From Chitinophaga deserti (GTDB lineage Bacteria > Bacteroidota > Bacteroidia > Chitinophagales > Chitinophagaceae): DNA of 64,000 nt. Under the pieces are notes generated by a model that did no database searches, was not told where the DNA came from, and saw only the letters and a program-made list of their open reading frames with translations. The stretch spans positions 1 to 64,000 of the forward strand of contig NZ_QFFK01000007.1 of assembly GCF_003149455.1 (NCBI RefSeq), written 5' to 3'. The position numbers and the translations under genes are program-made. The first letter of the stretch is position 1. The number at the start of each line of letters is the position of its first letter. This document shows, piece by piece, positions 44,640 to 55,200 of the stretch.

Positions 44640-45167
44640 ATGGGAACTGCATTCTATATCGCGGCCGCTGTGGCCATACTGTCTACCATCATGGTAATTA
44701 CCCGGTATAATATCATGCATGCGTTGCTGTACTTCATCGTGTCGCTGCTAAGCGTGGCTGTGGTGTTTTACCTCTATGGTGCACCATTTATGGCGGCATT
44801 GGAAGTTATTATCTACGCCGGAGCCATTATGGTACTGATCATCTTTTTTGTGATGATGCTCAGTCTGGGTAGTCAGACGGCGGGAGATGAGCGCAGCTGG
44901 ATGACGCCCGGCGTCTGGATAGGCCCTTCCATTTTGTGTATCGTATTGCTGGGGGAACTGGTGTTCCTCATACTGCAGCCCGCAGGACCAGCAGGGGAAG
45001 TAAGGGTGGTGGAACCGAAGGAAGTGGGTTTGAGTCTTTTTGGCCCTTACATCCTCGCTGTTGAGCTGGCGGGCATGCTGCTGATGGCCGGGATTGTAGG
45101 GGCTTACCATCTGGGCAGGCAAAAGAAAAAGATCGTTCACCGTTTTCTTGAAACATCAGAATCATGA
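44640..45167 (+). CDS. nuoJ: NADH-quinone oxidoreductase subunit J
   Basis: NuoJ is a membrane-arm subunit beside the first proton channel. The 175-aa protein has five hydrophobic segments and the conserved [19 protein letters not shown] stretch. Its stop overlaps the nuoK start by 4 nt (ATGA). Confidence 0.93.
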   Translation: MGTAFYIAAAVAILSTIMVITRYNIMHALLYFIVSLLSVAVVFYLYGAPFMAALEVIIYAGAIMVLIIFFVMMLSLGSQTAGDERSWMTPGVWIGPSILCIVLLGELVFLILQPAGPAGEVRVVEPKEVGLSLFGPYILAVELAGMLLMAGIVGAYHLGRQKKKIVHRFLETSES

Positions 45168-45469
45168 TAAATCCTACTACGGCAGGACTGATCCTTGCAG
45201 GCATCCTGTTCATCCTCGGACTGATCAGTATGCTCATCCGGCGCAACATCATCTTCATGCTGGTGTCTGTGGAGATTATGCTGAATGCGGCAGGCCTCGC
45301 TTTTATTGTGGCGGCCAGCAAGTGGGGGCAGCCGGAAGGGCAGGTGATGTTCATGTTTATCCTCGCCATGGCTGCTGCCGAAGTATCGGTAGGCCTGGCG
45401 CTCATCCTCCAGCTGTATCACCAGCTTAAAACACTGGACAGCGACGAGGCAAGCCGCATGCGGGGCTGA
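45164..45469 (+). CDS. nuoK: NADH-quinone oxidoreductase subunit K
   Basis: NuoK is a three-helix membrane subunit related to MrpC. The 101-aa protein has the conserved segments [16 protein letters not shown] and [14 protein letters not shown], with the two membrane glutamates needed for coupling. It starts inside the last codons of nuoJ and lies 30 nt before nuoL. Confidence 0.94.
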   Translation: MINPTTAGLILAGILFILGLISMLIRRNIIFMLVSVEIMLNAAGLAFIVAASKWGQPEGQVMFMFILAMAAAEVSVGLALILQLYHQLKTLDSDEASRMRG

Positions 45470-45499
45470 AGCCGCAGCTGACAAACAAAATAATGTACC

Positions 45500-47359
45500 A
45501 TGGAATGGATGTATCTCGTACCGGCCCTTCCTTTTTTGGGCGCATTGCTTTTGATCCTGTTTTCCGGGAAAACCGGTAAGGCCGGCGTAATCGCCATCGG
45601 CTGTGGCAGCATCGGAATTGCAGCGCTCATAACAATAATAGCAGGCTGGCAGTTCCTGCAATCAGGTATCCCGGCATATGATCAGCATTTGTGGGAATGG
45701 CTGCGGGTAGGAGATTTCAGTATAGGCATGAACCTCCGGCTGGATGCACTTTCGCTGGCGTTTACTTTTGTTATCACTTTCGTAGGGTGCCTCATTCACA
45801 TTTATTCCACGGGATACATGGCAGACGATCCTGACTTTGCGCGGTTCTTTGCATGTATGAACCTTTTTGTGGGATCTATGCTGATGCTGGTACTGGCAGA
45901 TAATCTCCTGCTGATGTACCTGGGCTGGGAAGGCGTGGGCCTCTGCAGTTACCTGCTGATAGGGTTCTGGTATAAGGATCCGGAAAACGGGGCGGCAGCA
46001 CGCAAGGCTTTTATCGTTACACGAGTAGGCGATACGGCCATGGCCATTGCCCTGTTCCTGCTGGTACAGCATACCGGCACCCTGCAATTGTCTGTGGTGC
46101 TGGAAAGAGTACAAACACTCTGGACTTCCGGAGATGAAACGGTGGTATGGATCGCATTCCTGCTACTGGGAGGCGCAGTAGGCAAATCGGCCCAGTTACC
46201 GCTGCAAACATGGCTCCCCGATGCCATGGCGGGCCCTACTCCGGTGAGTGCCCTCATTCATGCGGCCACCATGGTTACGGCGGGCGTTTATCTCATTGCC
46301 CGTACCAATATCATCTTTAACCTTGCTCCTGCAGCTCAGGCCGCTGTAGCCATTACCGGTGCGGTAACCTTATTACTGGCCGGGTGCAGCGCCTGGGTGC
46401 AAACCGATATCAAACGCGTGCTGGCATATTCCACCATCAGCCAGATCGGATATATGTTCCTGGCGCTGGGAGTAGGGGCATGGTCGGCCGCAGTGTTCCA
46501 TTTCATCACACACGCATTTTTTAAAGCGCTATTGTTCCTTGGTGCTGGCGCCGTCATCCATGCGCTGCACCATGAGCAGGATATGTTCAGGATGGGGGGA
46601 CTGCGCAAATCCCTGCCGGGTGTGTTCCTCGTATTCCTCATCGGCTCCCTTTCACTGGCAGCCATTCCGTTTATTTCTTCGGGATGGTATAGCAAGGACC
46701 AGATCATCTGGCTGGCGGGCGTTACGGAAAGGGGCAGCTCCTGGTATGCATGGGCTGCCGTGCTGGGGGCTTTCATTACCGCAGCATATACCACGCGGAT
46801 GATGGTGCTGGTCTTTTTCGGCAGGGAACAAACTCATGTGCATCACAAACCGGGTCCTGAGATGATGATCCCGCTGTACATATTAGCCATTTGCAGCACG
46901 CTGGCGGGCTTTTTAGAGCTGCCCCATACCCTCGGGCACTTTACCTGGTTAAGTGATTTCCTTGCGCCTGTATTGCCTGCGCCTGCGGTATTGCATGCAG
47001 ATGTGGCGGCGGAATGGGGATTGCAGGCCATCACAGCAGGGCTGGCCGCACTGGCCATCTACCTTACCTGGCGGCTGATCAATGCGCCATTCCCGAAAAA
47101 GGCGGGCGCTTTCCTGAGAAGCGGATGGGGATTTGATGCAGCGTACGATGTGCTGTTTGTACAACCCTTTGTTCGCGTGGCCAGGCTCAACCGGAAAGAT
47201 ATCGTCGATAAAATATACACCGGCCTCGCTGCCATTACGCGTACTTTCCACCGGATGATGTCGTCTACCCAAAGTGGCATCCTGCGGTGGTATGTGCTGG
47301 GAGTAGTGATGGGCGCGGTATTGATTTTGTCCGTCATCATCTGGCGGCATTCCTTGTAA
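45500..47359 (+). CDS. nuoL: NADH-quinone oxidoreductase subunit L
   Basis: NuoL is the distal antiporter-like proton pump with the long lateral helix. The 619-aa protein has about 15 membrane segments. It shows LGWEGVGLCSYLLIGFW, the channel lysine region PLQTWLPDAMAGPTPVSALIHAATMV, and TISQIGYMFLALGVG. The C-terminal amphipathic helix is present (about 520-590). It lies 18 nt before nuoM. Confidence 0.95.
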   Translation: MEWMYLVPALPFLGALLLILFSGKTGKAGVIAIGCGSIGIAALITIIAGWQFLQSGIPAYDQHLWEWLRVGDFSIGMNLRLDALSLAFTFVITFVGCLIHIYSTGYMADDPDFARFFACMNLFVGSMLMLVLADNLLLMYLGWEGVGLCSYLLIGFWYKDPENGAAARKAFIVTRVGDTAMAIALFLLVQHTGTLQLSVVLERVQTLWTSGDETVVWIAFLLLGGAVGKSAQLPLQTWLPDAMAGPTPVSALIHAATMVTAGVYLIARTNIIFNLAPAAQAAVAITGAVTLLLAGCSAWVQTDIKRVLAYSTISQIGYMFLALGVGAWSAAVFHFITHAFFKALLFLGAGAVIHALHHEQDMFRMGGLRKSLPGVFLVFLIGSLSLAAIPFISSGWYSKDQIIWLAGVTERGSSWYAWAAVLGAFITAAYTTRMMVLVFFGREQTHVHHKPGPEMMIPLYILAICSTLAGFLELPHTLGHFTWLSDFLAPVLPAPAVLHADVAAEWGLQAITAGLAALAIYLTWRLINAPFPKKAGAFLRSGWGFDAAYDVLFVQPFVRVARLNRKDIVDKIYTGLAAITRTFHRMMSSTQSGILRWYVLGVVMGAVLILSVIIWRHSL

Positions 47360-47377
47360 CCAGAAAACTGATTCAGC

Positions 47378-48856
47378 ATGATCCTGCTTGCTTTCATATT
47401 ATTTCCACTCATAGGGGCTTTCCTCGCCTGGGCCTCCGCAGCAGTACACGCTTCCCTGCCGCGATGGGTAGCCCTGCTGGTGATGCTGGCCGGCCTCATA
47501 CTCGCTGCAGGCATCTGGATACAGCCGGAGCCCGCTTCCATTGCGGGGGCCGACTGGCGGTATGTTTACCACCAGCCCTGGATGCCCCGGTTCGGTATCA
47601 GTCTCTCGCTCGCGATGGACGGCCTGAGCCTGCTCATGATCGTGCTCACCTTCTTCCTCGGTGCATTGGCAGTATTGGTGTCGTGGGATGAGATTCAGGA
47701 TCGTACAGGCTTTTACTTCTTCAACCTGCTGTTTGTACTGGGTGGCATTGCAGGCGTGTTCCTGGTGATGGACCTGTTCCTTTTCTACTTCTTCTGGGAA
47801 GTGATGCTCATCCCCATGTACTTCCTCATTGGCATCTGGGGCCATGGCCACCGGTTATACGCCGCACTTAAATTCTTCTTATTCACGCAGGCCGGCGGAC
47901 TGCTCATGCTGTTATCCATTCTGGGACTATACTTTGTTCATGGCGCCTCCACCGGTGTGTACACTTTCTCGTATGCAGAACTGCTGCAGACGCCTATGGC
48001 GCAAAGTACCGGTCGCTGGCTGATGCTGGGCTTCATGGCAGCATTCCTCGTCAAACTACCGGCTTTCCCTTTCCATACCTGGCTGCCCGATGCACATACA
48101 GAGGCTCCTACCGCCGGATCCGTTATCCTGGCCGGATTGCTCCTTAAAACAGGCGCCTATGGCATCCTGCGCTTTGTACTGCCCCTGTTTCCCGAGGCGA
48201 GCCATGCCTTCGGGGAATGGTTTATGCTGATGGGGGCTATCGGAATATTATACGGTGGGCAACTCGCTTATGCGCAAACCGATTTCAAAAGACTGGTTGC
48301 CTATACCAGCGTCAGTCACATGGGGTTTGTACTGGTAGGGGCTTTTGCCTTCAATGAACTGGCCTATCAGGGCGTGGTGATGCAGATGATCACCCATGGC
48401 ATCAGTACCGGGGCGCTGTTTATGATTGCGGGCGTGTTGTATGAAAGGCTCCATACCCGCGAGCTGGAGAAGATGGGCGGGCTGTGGGCTGCATTACCCG
48501 GACTGGGCACCATCACCATGGTATTCGTTATGGCTTCACTGGGCTTACCCGGACTGGGGAACTTCATCGCAGAATTCCTCATACTGGCCGGCAGCTGGCA
48601 GGCGTATCCATGGATAGCGGTGCTGGCGGCAATAGGGCTGGTGGTGGCTACGGTATACAGTCTGCGTATCATGCAGAAGGTGTTCTTCGGCATATCGCTG
48701 AAGGAGTTTAAGCTGAAAGATATGTCGCTGCGGGAAGCCGTGATGTTACTGCCGCTGGTGATCGTCATCATCTGGCTGGGACTGTTCCCGCAACGGGTGA
48801 TCGATACTGCCGCGAAAGGGGCTCCTTCGGTGGCTTTTCAAAACAAGGATAAATAA
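47378..48856 (+). CDS. nuoM: NADH-quinone oxidoreductase subunit M
   Basis: NuoM is an antiporter-like proton-pumping subunit. The 492-aa protein has about 14 membrane segments, the conserved FWEVMLIPMYFLIGIWG with the key Glu, and FHTWLPDAHTEAPTAGSV with the channel region, and SVSHMGFVLVGAFAFNE. It is 9 nt before nuoN. Confidence 0.95.
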   Translation: MILLAFILFPLIGAFLAWASAAVHASLPRWVALLVMLAGLILAAGIWIQPEPASIAGADWRYVYHQPWMPRFGISLSLAMDGLSLLMIVLTFFLGALAVLVSWDEIQDRTGFYFFNLLFVLGGIAGVFLVMDLFLFYFFWEVMLIPMYFLIGIWGHGHRLYAALKFFLFTQAGGLLMLLSILGLYFVHGASTGVYTFSYAELLQTPMAQSTGRWLMLGFMAAFLVKLPAFPFHTWLPDAHTEAPTAGSVILAGLLLKTGAYGILRFVLPLFPEASHAFGEWFMLMGAIGILYGGQLAYAQTDFKRLVAYTSVSHMGFVLVGAFAFNELAYQGVVMQMITHGISTGALFMIAGVLYERLHTRELEKMGGLWAALPGLGTITMVFVMASLGLPGLGNFIAEFLILAGSWQAYPWIAVLAAIGLVVATVYSLRIMQKVFFGISLKEFKLKDMSLREAVMLLPLVIVIIWLGLFPQRVIDTAAKGAPSVAFQNKDK

Positions 48857-48865
48857 ACTGAAGAT

Positions 48866-50296
48866 ATGTCCACGAACGATTTGCTCGCCCTGCTTCCCAT
48901 CATACTGCTTTGCGGTGCTTCCGTAATAGCCATGCTGCTGGTGGCAGTGAAGAGAAACCACCGGGTGATGCACGCCTTCACCGTTGCCGCATTCATTGTT
49001 GCGCTGCTGGCGTTATTCCGCCAGCCGGATACTATGCCGTATGTGATTGCGCCTCTTTTTGTGGTGGACAAATTCGCATTGTTCAATACAGGTTTAATTC
49101 TCGCAGCGGGCCTCAGTGTGTTGCTGCTGTCATACAATTATTTCGAGCAGCGGGAAGAACGGAAGGAGGAATATTACATCCTTTTGCTGTTGGCCACCGT
49201 AGGCGGACTGGTACTCCTTTCCAGCAGGCACTTCATTTCCCTGTTCCTTGGACTGGAAACGATGAGCATCAGTTTGTATGGGCTAATAGCATACCTGCGT
49301 ACACGCGAGCGGTCGGATGAAGCGGGGATCAAATACCTGCTGCTGGCTGCTCTCTCTTCTGCATTCCTGCTCTTTGGTATGGCACTGGTATATGCCGAAT
49401 CAGGCACAATGGATTTTGTGGGAATAGGGCAGTACCTGAAAGGTGTAAACGAAGCACCCGTAGCAGTGGTGGCTGGTTTTGGTCTCATGCTGATTGGTGT
49501 GGGCTTTAAACTGGGCATTGTGCCCTTTCATATGTGGGCGCCTGATATTTATGAAGGCGCACCACTTCCCGTGGCCGCCTACATTGCCACCGTCTCCAAA
49601 GGCAGCATGCTCGTTTTGCTGATGCGGTTTTACAGGGATGTGAACGGATATGATTATACGATACTCTGGTGGGTGTTCGCCATTATTGCCATGGCCAGTA
49701 TGTTTGTAGGCAACTGGCTGGCGCTGATGCAACGAAATGTAAAACGCCTGCTGGCCTATTCTTCCATCTCGCATATGGGGTATATCCTCATCGCGTTCCT
49801 CGCAGGACAGGAAGCAGGGCAGGAGGCCGTGATGTTTTACCTCGTGGCCTACGTAATTACCAGTATTGGCGCGTTTGGTGTATTGGCTTTACTCAGCGAT
49901 AGCCTGAACGATGCAGAGATGCTGGAAGATTTTAGCGGGCTCTTCTGGCGGCAGCCCTGGCTGGCAGCCATTTTTACAGCCATGCTGTTATCCCTTGCCG
50001 GTATACCCCTCACGGCTGGTTTTATAGGGAAGTTCTATGTAGTGGCGGCAGGTGTAAGCTCTGGGCTGTGGTTGTTGCTGGCATTACTGGTAGTGAATAG
50101 TGTGATCGGTTTATTTTATTATATCCGCCTGGTGGCGGTAATGTTTCAGCCGCTGGAAAGTGTACCTGTCAGGAAGCGGCTTCCGTTCTTTGGCGTGTTC
50201 GCACTTTCTGCATTAATGCTGCTGTTGCTGTGGCTGGGCATCTATCCATCTGTGCTCATTGCCATGATACGGGATATGATGCTGTCTATGGGCTGA
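48866..50296 (+). CDS. nuoN: NADH-quinone oxidoreductase subunit N
   Basis: NuoN is the third antiporter-like subunit and the last gene of the operon. The 476-aa protein has about 13-14 membrane segments with LFLGLETMSISLYGLIAYLR, FHMWAPDIYEGAPLPVAAYI and SSISHMGYILIAFLAG. A strong terminator follows 21 nt after the stop, closing the complex I operon. Confidence 0.95.
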   Translation: MSTNDLLALLPIILLCGASVIAMLLVAVKRNHRVMHAFTVAAFIVALLALFRQPDTMPYVIAPLFVVDKFALFNTGLILAAGLSVLLLSYNYFEQREERKEEYYILLLLATVGGLVLLSSRHFISLFLGLETMSISLYGLIAYLRTRERSDEAGIKYLLLAALSSAFLLFGMALVYAESGTMDFVGIGQYLKGVNEAPVAVVAGFGLMLIGVGFKLGIVPFHMWAPDIYEGAPLPVAAYIATVSKGSMLVLLMRFYRDVNGYDYTILWWVFAIIAMASMFVGNWLALMQRNVKRLLAYSSISHMGYILIAFLAGQEAGQEAVMFYLVAYVITSIGAFGVLALLSDSLNDAEMLEDFSGLFWRQPWLAAIFTAMLLSLAGIPLTAGFIGKFYVVAAGVSSGLWLLLALLVVNSVIGLFYYIRLVAVMFQPLESVPVRKRLPFFGVFALSALMLLLLWLGIYPSVLIAMIRDMMLSMG

Positions 50297-50317
50297 TACC
50301 TGTTTGTATACTATTGA

Positions 50318-50347
50318 ATCCCGCTTCCGGCGAAGCGGGATTTTTTT
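50318..50347 (+). terminator. intrinsic terminator of the nuo operon
   Basis: ATCCCGCTTC at 50318-50327 pairs perfectly with GAAGCGGGAT at 50332-50341 around a CGGC loop and is followed by a T run. Confidence 0.95.
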
Positions 50348-50484
50348 ATGGCTGTTAGCAGCAGTAGTAAAAAAGAATGAGGCAGGTGAAACCAATCGCA
50401 AAAACGCCCCGTATATCTTCATGTAAAACATCCAATCCATTTACTGAGCAGTAACCACACTTAAGAACCCGTAAACGAAAACTT

Positions 50485-51189
50485 ATGGCAGAAAAACTGA
50501 TTGTTCCACAGGAACAGGAGGGACGTGCCATGTTATCACCGAAAGGCCAGCAGCGCCGGCAGTTCCTCTCGCTCTTCGCGGGAACTGCCGCTGCAGCCAC
50601 GCTGATGCATGCTTGCTCCAACAATGACGACCCCATGCCAAACAATGGCATCAACCTTGGCGGTGGCGATATAGGCATCTTAAACTATGCCTATGCGCTT
50701 GAGCAGCTGGAGGCCGCATTTTACATCCGCGTAGCACAAACATTCTTCACCGGCGCTACCGCCACAGAACAACAATTTTTAACTGAGATCCGGGATCATG
50801 AGATCGCGCACCGCGAGTTTTTCCGGAATGCATTGGGCGGCAAAGCCATACCCTCACTGGAAGTAGATTTCAGTAAGATCGATTTCAGCAGCAGGGCCAG
50901 CGTACTCGGCACCGCCAAAGCGTTTGAAGACCTGGGTGTGGCGGCCTACAATGGTGCGGGTAAACTGATCACCGACGGTAATTATCTCCTGCTGGCAGGA
51001 AAGATCGTATCGGTGGAAGCACGCCACGCGGCCATGATCCGCGATCTTATCAGCAACGGCTCTTTCGCGGATAGTACTGCGGTAAACGCTAATGGGCTCG
51101 ACATGGCCCTCCCTCCGGGCGAAGTCCTGAAAGTAGCAGGCGGCTTCCTCAAATCGAAGATAGACGCATCCAATCTCCCCACTTCATGA
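50485..51189 (+). CDS. exported ferritin-like domain protein (first of two)
   Basis: The 234-aa protein begins with a leader containing QQRRQFLSLFAGTAAAATLMHAC. This resembles a Tat signal ending at a lipoprotein-type Cys. A four-helix ferritin-like domain follows (about 58-195), with candidate metal ligands in YALEQLEAAFY, EIRDHEIAHREFF, AFEDLGVAAY and SVEARHAAMI. Relatives are annotated as ferritin-like or desiccation-related proteins of unclear function. It lies 16 nt before a second, related gene. The start at 50485 gives a polar 25-residue N-region, long but possible for Tat. Confidence 0.8.
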   Translation: MAEKLIVPQEQEGRAMLSPKGQQRRQFLSLFAGTAAAATLMHACSNNDDPMPNNGINLGGGDIGILNYAYALEQLEAAFYIRVAQTFFTGATATEQQFLTEIRDHEIAHREFFRNALGGKAIPSLEVDFSKIDFSSRASVLGTAKAFEDLGVAAYNGAGKLITDGNYLLLAGKIVSVEARHAAMIRDLISNGSFADSTAVNANGLDMALPPGEVLKVAGGFLKSKIDASNLPTS

Positions 51190-51205
51190 CCTTAAAACAG
51201 GCATT

Positions 51206-52048
51206 ATGAACATCGAACATATCATTACCGAACTGGAAAAGAAAGACCCCGAGGTCTACGACCGTATGAGCAGCCGGCGATCCGCTATCAGCGGAATAGC
51301 CAGTATCGGCGGTAAACTGGCACTGGCTGCCATCCCGCTGGCATTGGGCAGTTTGTTCAAGAAGGCTTACGGCCAATCTACCGGCGGCATAGTAGCCGTA
51401 CTGCAATACGCGCTTACACTCGAATACCTCGAAGCGGAATTCTATACCATGGGGGCTGCCGCACCCGGACTGGTTCCTGCCGGTCCTCCCACAGGCGCCA
51501 TTGCCACCATCCGCGATCATGAAAACGCCCACGTATCACTGTTGAAAACTACCATTACCGCCCTGGGGGCCACACCGGTAGCCAAGCCTACCTTTGACTT
51601 TACGGCGGGTAATGGCAGTGGTAACGGACCGTTTAAGGGTGTATTCACCAATTACCCGCTCTTCCTCGCAGTGGCCCAAACATTTGAGGATACGGGTGTC
51701 CGTGCGTATAAAGGACAGGCGGGAGAGCTGATTTCAAATAATGACGTACTCACTGCTGCCCTCCAGATCCATAGTGTGGAAGCGCGCCATGCTGCGCATA
51801 TCCGTTACATGCGCCGGAACCTCACTTCAAATACCGGCCTCAAGCCCTGGATTACAGGGAACGATACCGGTGGTATAGGGGCTGCCGTTCAGGCCAGTTA
51901 TAATGGGGAAGAAACCAGCACACAGGCTGGCATCAATATCGTAAATATCAACGGGCTCGGCATTAGTATGAATGCCGCTACGGAGGCGTTCGACGAGCCG
52001 CTCAGCAAAGATGCCGTGCTGGCTATTGTGGACCCGTTTATCGTCTGA
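51206..52048 (+). CDS. exported ferritin-like domain protein (second of two)
   Basis: The 280-aa protein has an N-terminal SSRRSAISGIASIGGKLAL segment, again twin-arginine, followed by a hydrophobic run and GQS cleavage-like site near residue 57. The ferritin-like helices carry YALTLEYLEAEFY, TIRDHENAHVSLL, TFEDTGVRAY and HSVEARHAAHIRYM, matching the first protein helix for helix. The C-terminal 70 residues are an addition absent from the first. The pair probably forms a hetero-oligomer or acts in sequence; metal binding and function are untested. A terminator follows. Confidence 0.8.
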   Translation: MNIEHIITELEKKDPEVYDRMSSRRSAISGIASIGGKLALAAIPLALGSLFKKAYGQSTGGIVAVLQYALTLEYLEAEFYTMGAAAPGLVPAGPPTGAIATIRDHENAHVSLLKTTITALGATPVAKPTFDFTAGNGSGNGPFKGVFTNYPLFLAVAQTFEDTGVRAYKGQAGELISNNDVLTAALQIHSVEARHAAHIRYMRRNLTSNTGLKPWITGNDTGGIGAAVQASYNGEETSTQAGINIVNINGLGISMNAATEAFDEPLSKDAVLAIVDPFIV

Positions 52049-52072
52049 ATAATACTTGTTTTCCATTTAGCT

Positions 52073-52104
52073 GCGCCCCGGCTCGTCCGGGGTGCGGCTT
52101 TTTT
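52073..52104 (+). terminator. intrinsic terminator after the ferritin-like pair
   Basis: GCGCCCCGG at 52073-52081 pairs with CCGGGGTGC at 52087-52095 (one G-U pair) and is followed after GGC by six T. Confidence 0.88.
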
Positions 52105-52253
52105 GCATGGAAGGATGCCTGACTGTTAACCGCCTGCGGGCATCTGCTGCCGCCGGTCCGGATTTTGGGTAAGGAGGTGCCGCACTTGCGATTTTATCCC
52201 TATTTTGCGCTACTGCCGTTTAATTCACGGCATTTTCAAACCCAAGTCTGCTT

Positions 52254-55200
52254 ATGATACAGAAAAGTATGTTCTTTGCCGCCAGCGCTCTTCTGCTGGC
52301 CGGTACTTCCGTCACCATGGCGCAAAGCCCTACCAAACTGCTCCGCAACCCTACGGTTAGCGCTCAGCATGTAGCCTTCATGTATGGTGGCGATATCTGG
52401 ATTGCCAACCGCGATGGCGCTTCTCCTAAAAGACTCACTGTAAACCCGGCCTTCGAACAGTCGCCCTACCTCTCGCCCGATGGCAAATGGGTGGCTTTCA
52501 CCGGTAACTACGACGGCAATACGGATGTGTATGTTGTGCCTGCTGAAGGTGGTGAGCCCCGCCGCATCACCTGGCACCCTGCCGGTGAATTTGTAATGGG
52601 ATGGGCAGGTAACGACCGGATCCTGTTTTCTTCCGGCCAGGAATCGCCCACACAAAGAACTTCCCGGCTCTTTACCGTAAGTGTGAACGGTGGTTTGCCC
52701 GAAGTGCACCAGCGCATCCCGGAAGCTACTCAGGGCTCCGTTTCGCCAGACGGGAAGTTTACCGCTTACATCAAAAACCCCGATCCTACCGAAGGGGGGA
52801 GTGTATACCGCCCCTTTAAAAGATACCGTGGCGGCTACGCGCCCCGCATCTGGATCTTCAACCACGCCAACAACCAGATCGTGGAGATTCCCGGCGCCGA
52901 TGCCAATAACATCAGGCCGCAGTGGATCGGGAAGCAGGTTTACTTCCTCAGCGACCGTAACCATACCATGAACGTTTTCCGCTACGATACCGATTCCAAA
53001 CAGGTAACACAGGTAACGCAATACAAATCGGATGATGTGAAATCCCTCACGGGCGATGGCAAAACCCTTGCTTTTGAGCAGGCCGGTACCCTCCACCTCC
53101 TCGATCCCGGAACAGGTAAGGTAACCGACCTGTCTGTCACCATTCAGGCAGATATCCCTTCCAAACGTGCCCGCTTCGAGAAGCAGCAGAACTTCAGCGC
53201 CGCTTATCTGTCGCCCACCGGCGCCAGGATGCTGGTACAGGCCCGTGGTGAGATCGTTTCCATCCCCAAAGAAAAAGGAGATGCCCGCAACATCTCCAAT
53301 TCTCCCGGCACACACGAGCGCATGCCAGCATGGTCGCCCGACGGGAAATACATTTCCTATGTGTCCGACAAGGATGGCAACTATAAGCTCATCCTCCGTG
53401 ATCAGAAAGCGATGGATAAACCCATTGAAATTGAACTGGGTAAAACCGTGTATTACTTCGGTACCACCTGGTCGCCCGACAGCCGTAAGATCGTTTACAG
53501 CGACGCGCATTTCAACCTCTTCGTACTTGACGTGGCCAGTAAGAACATTACGAAAGTGGCCAGCTATAGCAACGGGAGCATCCCTTCCGGCAGTTCCAAC
53601 GTTTTCCAGCCTGCATGGTCGGCAGATTCCAAATGGATCGCTTTCCTCAATGCGGAAGACAATGGCTTCGACGCCGTATTTATGTATGAAGTGGCCACTG
53701 GTAAAACCGTTCGGGTAACCGATGGCATGAGCGATGCAGGTGCACCTTCTTTCAGCGCAGACGGCAAGTTCCTTTTCTTCCCTGCCAGCACCAACAGCGG
53801 AGCTGCCATCAGCGGACTGCATATGCAGACCTACGACCGCAACATCGCTAATAACCTCTACGCTGCCGTATTGTCTAAAAGCACAGCTACACCCTTCACG
53901 CCGGAAAGCGATGAAGAAACCGTAAAGACCGACGATAAGGAAAAAGATAAAGACAAGGATAAAGACAAAAAGAAAGACACCGCCAAAGCCGCTCCCGCCA
54001 AGCCGGAAGCTTCTCTGGTAGATGCTGATGGCATCCAGCAGCGGATCATCGTGCTGCCGGTTGCTGAAGGCCGCATTTTTGGTGTGAATGGCGCCGTGAA
54101 AGATAAAGTGTTCTTTTCCGATGGTCTTGAGATCAAATACTTCGACCTGAAGGAAAGAAAGACGGAAACCTTCACCAAAGGGGGCAGCTATATGATCAGT
54201 GCGGATGGTAAGAAAATGCTCCTTTCTAACGGCGGTACTTACCAGATCGTGGACGTTAGCCGGAAACCCGCTCCCGGAGAAGGTAAAGTGGATGTATCCA
54301 ACGTTTCCGTATATGTAGATCCTGTTGCGGAATGGAAACAGATCTTCGATGAAGTGTATAAGATTGAGAAAGATTTCTTCTACGTGAAGAATATGCACGG
54401 GGTAGACTGGGATGCCAATAAACGCAAATACGAAGCGCTGCTGCCTTATGTAAGCAGCCGTGCAGACCTTACCTACCTGCTCAACGAAATGATGAGCGAA
54501 ATGGTTGTAGGGCATAACTATGTTGGTTTTGGTGATATGCCATCCGGTCCTAACGTGAATGTAGGCCTCCTCGGTGCTGATTATGAAATCAGCGAAGGGC
54601 GTTACCGCATTAAGAAAATCTACACCGGTGAAAGCTGGAACCCGGAAACGAAGTCTCCTTTATCAGCTCCGGGCCTCAATGTTAAAACGGGCGACTACAT
54701 CCTCGCAGTGAACGGTGTACCGCTTACAGCATCTGCCAGCATCCACGAAGTACTGCAGAACCAGGCCGACCGCCAGGTTACCCTCAAAATAAGCAGTTCC
54801 GCCTCAGAAGCAGGGGCACGCGACATTGTGGTAGTGCCGGTGAACAACGGTGGCGACAATATCCTGCGGTATGTAGACTGGGTAGAAACCAACCGCCGGA
54901 AGGTGGATCAGCTGAGTGGCGGAAAGATCGCTTACCTGCATATGATCAATACCGGCCGCGAAGGGTATGTTTCTTTCAACCGTTACTACTATGCACAGGC
55001 CGATAAGAAAGCCCTGCTGCTCGACGAGCGTTTTAACGGCGGTGGTTCTGTTGCCGACTACGTAATCGATGTACTTAACCGTGATGTAATGAGCTACTGG
55101 GGCGTGCGCGACGGGCGCAGCTTCACAACTCCCGGCAATGGTATCTACGGTCCCAAGGCGATGCTGATTAACGAATATGCAGGCTCCGGCGGCGATATGA

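Noticed and set aside
52236..54515. 759-codon open frame opposite the tricorn-type gene
   Set aside because: The sense strand has a signal peptide, propellers and catalytic motif; the antisense product shows no domain or signal.
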